64,000 nucleotides of DNA from assembly GCF_002754935.1 (NCBI RefSeq), contig NZ_CP018092.1, positions 496,001-560,000 on the forward strand, written 5' to 3'. Origin of the DNA: Thermostichus lividus PCC 6715 (GTDB taxonomy: Bacteria > Cyanobacteriota > Cyanobacteriia > Thermosynechococcales > Thermosynechococcaceae). The position numbers and the translations under genes were made by a program. Shown in pieces: positions 59,591 through 64,000 of this stretch (its first letter is position 1; every line of letters starts with the position of its first letter). The notes beneath the pieces were generated by a model. It did no database searches. It was not told where the DNA came from and saw only the letters and a program-made list of their open reading frames with translations.

Positions 59591-60298
59591 CTATGCTCTT
59601 CGTACCCCCTCTTCATGCAACAACGCCATTTGATACAGAAGTTCTGCCCGCTGCCAGTCTTCGGGGGTATCTATATCTACAACTCGCCAGTGGGGAATAA
59701 CGAGTCCAACACCTGCGCGATGAATACTCACACCGGTCAGCCAAGCGTGTGCTGTTCCCCAGTAAAACTGGCCTGCATCATAGTAGGCGGGTTCTAAGTC
59801 TTGGGTGCGTACCTGTTCATACTCTGGGTAAAACGGTTCCATCCGACCGGTCTCGTGTCGCTTCAGTGCCCGCTGAATGGGTGAAGGAAATGTTGTTACC
59901 GGAAATGTGTAGGGAGCCTGCACACTCAGCAGTAGCTCTAGGGCTTTATTGAGATCCGCCGCGTGCAACAGGGGAACTGCCGGATAGATACAACAGACGT
60001 AGTCTATTTCCCAACCTTGTTTTTGCAAGACTTGGATGCCATGGGCAATGACCGGAGTGGTGCCTGTGTGATCATCTGCTAATACCGCTGGACGCGTAAA
60101 TGGCACCTCTGCACCCCATTGAGTGGCCACAGTAGCAATTTCTGTATCCTCGGTTGAGACGACAATACGGTCAAACAGACTGGATGCCTGAGCGGCGCAA
60201 ATAGCATGGGCTAGCATTGGTTTGCCACAAAAGTCACGTATATTTTTGCGGGGAATACGTTTACTGCCGCCCCGCGCTGGAATGATGGCGATCTTCAT
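59591..60298 (-). CDS. pseF: Pseudaminic acid cytidylyltransferase (PseF-like)
   Basis: Activates pseudaminic acid with CTP for surface glycans. About 235 residues from ATG 60298 (MKIAIIPARGG); upstream ATG 60310 adds four. P-loop-like CTP motif IPARGGSKRIPRKN, DRIVVSTEDTEIA, and YPAVPLLHAADLNKAL are typical of CMP-sugar synthetases. Among these, PIQRALKRHETGRMEPFYPE and YYDAGQFYWG favour PseF over NeuA. No other pseudaminic genes are near; the gene sits between an IS scar and a broken cbiM, suggesting lateral arrival or rearrangement. Confidence 0.85.
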   Translation of the reverse strand: MKIAIIPARGGSKRIPRKNIRDFCGKPMLAHAICAAQASSLFDRIVVSTEDTEIATVATQWGAEVPFTRPAVLADDHTGTTPVIAHGIQVLQKQGWEIDYVCCIYPAVPLLHAADLNKALELLLSVQAPYTFPVTTFPSPIQRALKRHETGRMEPFYPEYEQVRTQDLEPAYYDAGQFYWGTAHAWLTGVSIHRAGVGLVIPHWRVVDIDTPEDWQRAELLYQMALLHEEGVRRA

Positions 60299-60324
60299 TC
60301 TTTTCCTCAAAGCGTCTATTGTAA

Positions 60325-60600
60325 TCTATAAGCGCTAGACAAACCCTAGCTGTCTTTTTAGGGACTGCGCTAGCCGATCTATTGACCTATGTGCTGACCT
60401 CGCTACAGTTGGCCGTTGCCTTTCCCGCAGCCACGGGTGGGGTGTTGGCAGCCTTTGCTAAGTTTGCTGGCATTTTTGCCCTAACGCAAATTCCCTTAGC
60501 GATCGCTGAAGGTCTCTTGACGGTGATGGTTTGGAACTGGTTGCAAACCTACAACCGAGAAGAATTGCAAGTCCTGAATTTGATCAAGCAGGAGTCATAA
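60325..60600 (+). pseudogene. 5'-truncated second cbiM (CbiM/NikM-like)
   Basis: Only the last ~88 residues remain: [58 protein letters not shown]. These align with the C terminus of the intact CbiM at 22984 but differ enough to be an old paralogue, not a recent copy. The frame opens after a TAA at 60322 without a start codon, and the metal-binding N terminus is lost. No riboswitch remains. Confidence 0.85.
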
Positions 60601-60603
60601 CCA

Positions 60604-60924
60604 ATGAGCCGAAAGAATCAACGTTGGAACAATTGGGTATTGGTTGTGGCGGTAGTGGTGCTGGCGATCGCCCCATTATTGCTGGCGCGCAAAGCCGAGT
60701 TTAGCGGTGCTGACGCTGAAGCAGAAGCTGCAATTCAGGAGGTTAGCCCAAGCTATCAGCCTTGGTTTAATCCGGTCTTTGAACCAACCAGTGGCGAAAT
60801 TGAATCACTGTTCTTTGCCGTCCAAGCGGCACTAGGAGCAGGAGTCATCGGCTATGTTTTTGGGCTATATCGAAGCAGGCACGAGCGACAGGCATCCCAA
60901 CACCACCCAGAAGTGAGCCAGTAA
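60604..60924 (+). CDS. CbiN-like protein, second copy
   Basis: 106 residues with both helices (WVLVVAVVVLAIAPLLLA; LGAGVIGYVFGLY) and the loop EFSGADAEAEAAI and PVFEPTSGEIESLFFAVQ, clearly a CbiN homologue diverged from the one at 23750. Intact frame, starting 3 bases after the broken cbiM stop. With its CbiM partner truncated and no CbiQ/CbiO following, it is probably non-functional unless it serves the main transporter. An ISL3 fragment abuts its 3' end. Confidence 0.85.
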   Translation: MSRKNQRWNNWVLVVAVVVLAIAPLLLARKAEFSGADAEAEAAIQEVSPSYQPWFNPVFEPTSGEIESLFFAVQAALGAGVIGYVFGLYRSRHERQASQHHPEVSQ

Positions 60925-61273
60925 AAAAGCAAAACTGGAAGAAATTCGAGAAGTAGTGCCAAGTCTGGCTCGAATGCATCAGGAGAAGGAATCGTTTAGA
61001 GCCATCTTTGAGCAAGCAAAAGATTGGAAAGATGGAACCTTTCAATTGCTCGATTGGTTAGCTCAAGCTCAGGATTCTTTTCAAGAGAGCGTAAGAACAA
61101 TTTGTCGGTGGTTTGGTGAAGTCACCGCCTATTTTGATAATCACACAAATAGTGGTGTTGTTGAAGGTATTAACAATAAATTGAAGCTGATCAAGCGGTC
61201 AGGTTATGGGTTCAGGAACTTTGACAATTTTCAGTTACGTTGCTTAATTTGCTGGCATTTAGCTATTGATTAA
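60918..61273 (+). pseudogene. ISL3-family transposase, C-terminal fragment
   Basis: Reads KLEEIREVVPSLARMHQEK, FRAIFEQAKDWKDG, then the ISL3 signature GVVEGINNKLKLIKRSGYGF and NFDNFQLRCLICWH to the stop. The catalytic N-terminal part is missing, and the frame opens at the very end of cbiN. This marks the event that cut the second cobalt-transport cluster. Confidence 0.88.
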
Positions 61274-61291
61274 GCATAACTCGGACGATAG

Positions 61292-61320
61292 AGCCGGATT
61301 TTCCGCTTTTAGGCTTTTTC
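61292..61320 (+). terminator. Weak terminator-like hairpin after the ISL3 fragment
   Basis: AGCC/GGCT outside and CGGA/TCCG inside, followed by TTTTTC. Short stem, so only a possible terminator. The rest of the gap to ispE (to 61401) shows nothing recognisable. Confidence 0.3.
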
Positions 61321-61401
61321 TTTACCTTTCTTTTTGAATTTCAACACTTCTGCCATTGAACAACTACATTGTAGTTAAAAATTGCAGTTAAAACAGGCTG
61401 C

Positions 61402-62337
61402 CTAGCTGGGTTGTAGCTGAATGCCATGGGGGCAGCACTCGCATACCCAGAGGTCTAAATCGGGGTCAGGCAAGTCTCGCCGGACACGTTGGAGGAGATC
61501 GTAACCTGCATTCATTGTTTCTACCAACCCAAAGACAGTAGGGCCAGAGCCTGACATCATGCTGGCGATCGCCCCGGCCTTTATAAACGTTTCTCGTAAC
61601 TGAGCCACGGCTGGATAGCGGGGTAACACCACCTTTTGTAAATCATTCCTCAAACTGCTGGCTAACGTTGCCAGATCGTTGCGGTGAATGGCTTGCAATA
61701 GGGTGGCAGATCCGCCTTCTTGGCGGGCTTTTTCCTGCGCTGCTGCGGTCTGAGCATAGAGGTGCTGAAACTCTTGGCGATAGGTTTGGTAGGCCCATGG
61801 CGTCGAGACACTCAAGGAGCGATACTTCCCTAAGACCACCGTCAGGTTCTGAAGGTCGGGAAGGGGAGACAACTGCTCGCCACGCCCCAAGGCTAAGGCG
61901 GTGCCACCGCTGAGACAAAAGGGAACATCGGATCCGAGGTGTTGGGCAAAGGTCTGTAGCTCGGCTTGCGTCAGCCCCAGTTGCCACAGCAGGTCTAAGC
62001 CCACCAGTACTGCCGCTGCATTGGTGGAGCCACCCGCTAACCCCGCCCCCATGGGAATCCGCTTCTCAATAAAAATTTCCACACCATCGCGATCAGGGAA
62101 GTGCTGTTGCAGGAGGGCTGCAGCTTTATAGGCCAAATTGCGCTGATCGCAGGGCACTGCTGGATGGGTGCACTCAATTTTAATCTGGCGATCGCGACGA
62201 GGTACCAGTTCCACACGATCCGCTAAAGATACCGCCTGCATCACCATCACCAATTCATGGTAGCCACTGCCATCCAGACAATTACCGACAATTTGCAGAA
62301 AGAGATTAATTTTGGCTGGTGCCAACAAACGGTACAC
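61402..62337 (-). CDS. ispE: 4-diphosphocytidyl-2-C-methyl-D-erythritol kinase
   Basis: GHMP kinase of the MEP isoprenoid pathway, supplying carotenoid and chlorophyll precursors. 311 residues. PAKINLFLQIVG at the N terminus is the substrate site; the ATP loop is PMGAGLAGGSTNAAAVLVGL; SDVPFCLSGGTALALGRGE and MMSGSGPTVFGL complete the three GHMP motifs. Monocistronic, divergent from the tRNA-Gly gene. Confidence 0.95.
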   Translation of the reverse strand: MYRLLAPAKINLFLQIVGNCLDGSGYHELVMVMQAVSLADRVELVPRRDRQIKIECTHPAVPCDQRNLAYKAAALLQQHFPDRDGVEIFIEKRIPMGAGLAGGSTNAAAVLVGLDLLWQLGLTQAELQTFAQHLGSDVPFCLSGGTALALGRGEQLSPLPDLQNLTVVLGKYRSLSVSTPWAYQTYRQEFQHLYAQTAAAQEKARQEGGSATLLQAIHRNDLATLASSLRNDLQKVVLPRYPAVAQLRETFIKAGAIASMMSGSGPTVFGLVETMNAGYDLLQRVRRDLPDPDLDLWVCECCPHGIQLQPS

Positions 62338-62467
62338 GCTAGCAGACTCTCACAACATTGAGGGTGGGGCTTGGCTATAGATCCTCTCACAGGAGTTGTT
62401 CTTTTGCCAGCACTTGCCGCAGTGCCTTGACAACATCCCCCTTGATTTTTTACATTAGAAATCTGTT

Positions 62468-62539
62468 GCGGGTATAGCTCAGTGGTAGAGCGCAACCTTG
62501 CCAAGGTTGATGTCGCGCGTTCGAATCGCGTTACCCGCT
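62468..62539 (+). tRNA. tRNA-Gly (GCC)
   Basis: 72 bases. Acceptor GCGGGTA pairs with TACCCGC; D arm GCTCAGTGGTAGAGC; anticodon stem CAACC/GGTTG with loop TTGCCAA (anticodon GCC); T arm GCGCGTTCGAATCGCG. CCA is not encoded. The next gene starts 18 bases downstream. Confidence 0.97.
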
Positions 62540-62557
62540 TTGACCTCAAGATTAGCC

Positions 62558-63538
62558 ATGTCACGCTGGTTGTTGCCTAGCCGCCTCCAGCTTAAACACG
62601 CTGTCAAGGTGGGCATTGCAGCCGGTTTACTGGCCATTGTCTGCTGGCATGCCAACCTCAAGATGGTTCACTATCCTGCCATGGGGTTAGTGGCCACCAT
62701 GTTGTCTTTGAATACGGGTGAAACCCTCAAAAACGGTTGGGGACGGCTGGGAGGCAGTCTCTTAGGGGGACTTTGTACAGCTCTATGGATTTCTGGCTTG
62801 GGGCTGAATCCCCTTGCGGGGACACTGGCGTTTAGTACCGCTGTCTTACTGTGCGAAACCCTCAAGTTACCAACGATGCAAAACCAAGCCGCTGCGGTAA
62901 CGGCAATTATGGCAGCCAGTACCGAATTTGGTCAGCAGCCGTGGGAGTATGCCAGCAGTCGTGTGTTCGATAACTGTATTGGAATTGCCATCGGCATTTT
63001 AGTGACCCTTTGCCTTTGGCCAGAGCACCCGGAGCTGACGCTCAAACGGTCAACCAGCGCTATTGTGGCCAAGTTACACGAAATCTATGAAGACGTTTGC
63101 CAAACACTAGTCACAGGTATTGTCCCAGAGCATGAAGCAACCTTAGCGGCATTGGTCAGCCAGCTGCAGCAAGCGGAGGCTACCCTCGAAGCATCGGTAT
63201 ATGGCATTCTCGGTTGGGTGCTGGTGTTGCAAAACTGGAGCGATCGCCTGATGGGTCTGCGGCGACTACGGCGACACCTACGCAGCTTGAGTCATCTCAG
63301 TCCTGCCCTCCATAGCAGTCAGTTTCGCCAAGAATGTCAGCCGTTTTTTGATCAGCTTTGGCCCGCCTTGAGGGCTAAGTTTAGGGTGCTAGAAACCCAC
63401 TTGCAAGGCACAGGGCACTCTAACCCGCTTGCAGATTCGCCACCACCCTTTGCATTGCTCCACGAGCGGTTGACACATCTGCGCCACCAGCAAATCACTA
63501 AAAAATATCCTCTCGACGATGTCATTCACATCGGGTAG
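62558..63538 (+). CDS. FUSC/aromatic-acid-exporter family membrane protein, 3' end probably truncated
   Basis: 326 residues from ATG 62558 (MSRWLLPSRLQLKHAVKVG); an earlier in-frame ATG at 62498 lies inside the tRNA gene and is rejected. The N-terminal ~170 residues form about six helices of the FUSC/ArAE type (GETLKNGWGRLGGSLLGG is the family-like motif). The soluble half ends LTHLRHQQITKKYPLDDVIH and then a TAG that coincides with the start of an IS-like element. The lost end seems to be the KYPL...F...L.EV tail, still visible in the fragment at 63758. Confidence 0.85.
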   Translation: MSRWLLPSRLQLKHAVKVGIAAGLLAIVCWHANLKMVHYPAMGLVATMLSLNTGETLKNGWGRLGGSLLGGLCTALWISGLGLNPLAGTLAFSTAVLLCETLKLPTMQNQAAAVTAIMAASTEFGQQPWEYASSRVFDNCIGIAIGILVTLCLWPEHPELTLKRSTSAIVAKLHEIYEDVCQTLVTGIVPEHEATLAALVSQLQQAEATLEASVYGILGWVLVLQNWSDRLMGLRRLRRHLRSLSHLSPALHSSQFRQECQPFFDQLWPALRAKFRVLETHLQGTGHSNPLADSPPPFALLHERLTHLRHQQITKKYPLDDVIHIG

Positions 63539-63757
63539 GGCTGGAAGCCCCGTACTTCAGTGCGGGGAGGAAAGCTCCTTTAGCAACTTCAGTTGTTTTA
63601 GGTTATAATTGTACTGCGGACACCAGAAACGGTTGTTCAAGGCACTGGTAACGGTCGATTGGGGGTGTTGTAAACCACCCCAGAGGCTCGCGGTTGGCTT
63701 GCTAACTGCAGGGCTACTAAAAGCTCCCTGCTTTAGCTGGGAGTAGTTTACCCTAGC
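63539..63757 (-). mobile_element. IS200/605-type mini-element between two FUSC-like readings
   Basis: Two end hairpins are visible. Near 63545-63570 there is AAGCCCCGTACTTCAGTGCG followed by GGGAGG (stem CCCCG/CGGGG), and near 63710-63745 there is CTCCCTGCTTTAGCTGGGAG. On the minus strand the right-end side reads as a TnpB-like tail (WCPQYNYNLKQLKLLKELSS). No transposase. Length ~220 bases; exact ends uncertain. Confidence 0.55.
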
Positions 63758-64000
63758 ATGGTCTATACTATCCTGCAGGAATGTCAACCCGCTGTGGGCG
63801 AAGTACTGAGGGCGATCGCCCATAGCCTACACCAAGGCCTACCTACCCAAGAGACCATCAGTGCTGTTGCGCACTCCTTGCACGAACTCGAAACACAGTT
63901 AGTGAGCCTGCGTCAGCAGAGCCGCCTGCGGGAGTACCCCCTCGAGGGAATTTTAGAAGCTTTTAATGTCCTTGAAGTGCTAAAAGAGGTTGGTGGCGAC
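63758..64000 (+). CDS. FUSC-like C-terminal domain, partial (runs off the window)
   Basis: 81 residues to the window edge: MVYTILQECQPAVGEV, AVAHSLHELETQLVSLRQQS, REYPLEGILEAFNVLEVLKE. It resembles residues ~260 to the end of the preceding FUSC protein (both have QECQP, a LR.QQ..(K/R)(K/E)YPL motif) but extends beyond its stop. It is likely the 3' part of a second, tandem FUSC gene whose start was removed by the IS element, or the displaced end of the first. ATG 63758 may be fortuitous. Confidence 0.55.
   Translation, partial: MVYTILQECQPAVGEVLRAIAHSLHQGLPTQETISAVAHSLHELETQLVSLRQQSRLREYPLEGILEAFNVLEVLKEVGGD

Noticed and set aside
63557-63823. 88-residue minus-strand frame as a full gene
   Set aside because: Its C-terminal part is an IS605-type end tail, and its N-terminal part is antisense to the FUSC-like reading.

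Overview
The window is from a cyanobacterial chromosome. The evidence is the very frequent HIP1 octamer GCGATCGC, the carotenoid genes zds and crtR, a Ycf66-family gene, ferredoxin-type sulfite reductase, and a groEL with a GGM tail and no groES beside it. Codon use and gene content suggest a thermophilic unicellular lineage such as Thermosynechococcus or Parathermosynechococcus. The genus is inference from memory of gene content, not from a search.

Layout. 1-10 kb: the 3' part of dnaJ, a COG3146 acyltransferase-like gene, ycf66, then purL-purF-prolyl oligopeptidase packed head to tail, ending in an IS630 remnant. 10-19.4 kb: murJ, obg, a sensor kinase, an orphan DppB-like permease, dcd, an outer-membrane barrel protein and guaA. 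19.4-31.3 kb: an IS200/IS605 element with an intact-looking TnpB and a truncated TnpA; an LCP cell-wall ligase gene; a cobalamin riboswitch driving cbiMNQO cobalt import; a PilH/PixH-like response regulator; a GTPase; sbcC; and a 442-bp mini-version of the same IS. 31.4-45.7 kb: CHASE2-cyclase, thiO, recA, zds with an SRPBCC partner, sir, a fatty-acid-desaturase-family gene and an FHA-FHA-ABC transporter. 45.7-57.4 kb: a tnpB remnant, groL, an ECF sigma/anti-sigma-like/Spy-like operon, a LON-domain protein, tRNA-Leu, cobD/cbiB, an MBL-fold protein, a 44-residue membrane peptide, an HDAC-like gene and recN. 57.5-64 kb: crtR with an ABC ATPase, then an IS-scarred zone (pseF, a broken second cbiMN pair, an ISL3 fragment), ispE, tRNA-Gly, and an FUSC gene separated from a second FUSC fragment by an IS605-type mini-element.

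Functional links. The cobalt/B12 theme recurs: riboswitch and cbiMNQO at 22.8-25.7 kb, cobD/cbiB at 50.7 kb, and a relic cbiMN at 60.3 kb. Carotenoid synthesis (zds, crtR) and DNA repair (recA, recN, sbcC) are each spread over the window. The 47.8-49.3 kb operon looks like an envelope-stress circuit.

Two points affect interpretation. First, four otherwise normal genes (LCP gene, cbiQ, thiO, recA) each carry one frameshift, and all four lie in G or C homopolymers that are one base too short. This points to base-calling error rather than real gene loss. Second, the most interesting material is the IS200/IS605 family: one full-length copy with a zinc-finger-less TnpB, one mini-copy that keeps both ends and the 3' end of tnpB (a candidate stand-alone guide-RNA gene), one decayed tnpB of another subtype, and one further mini-element. 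No CRISPR array or complete prophage was seen.
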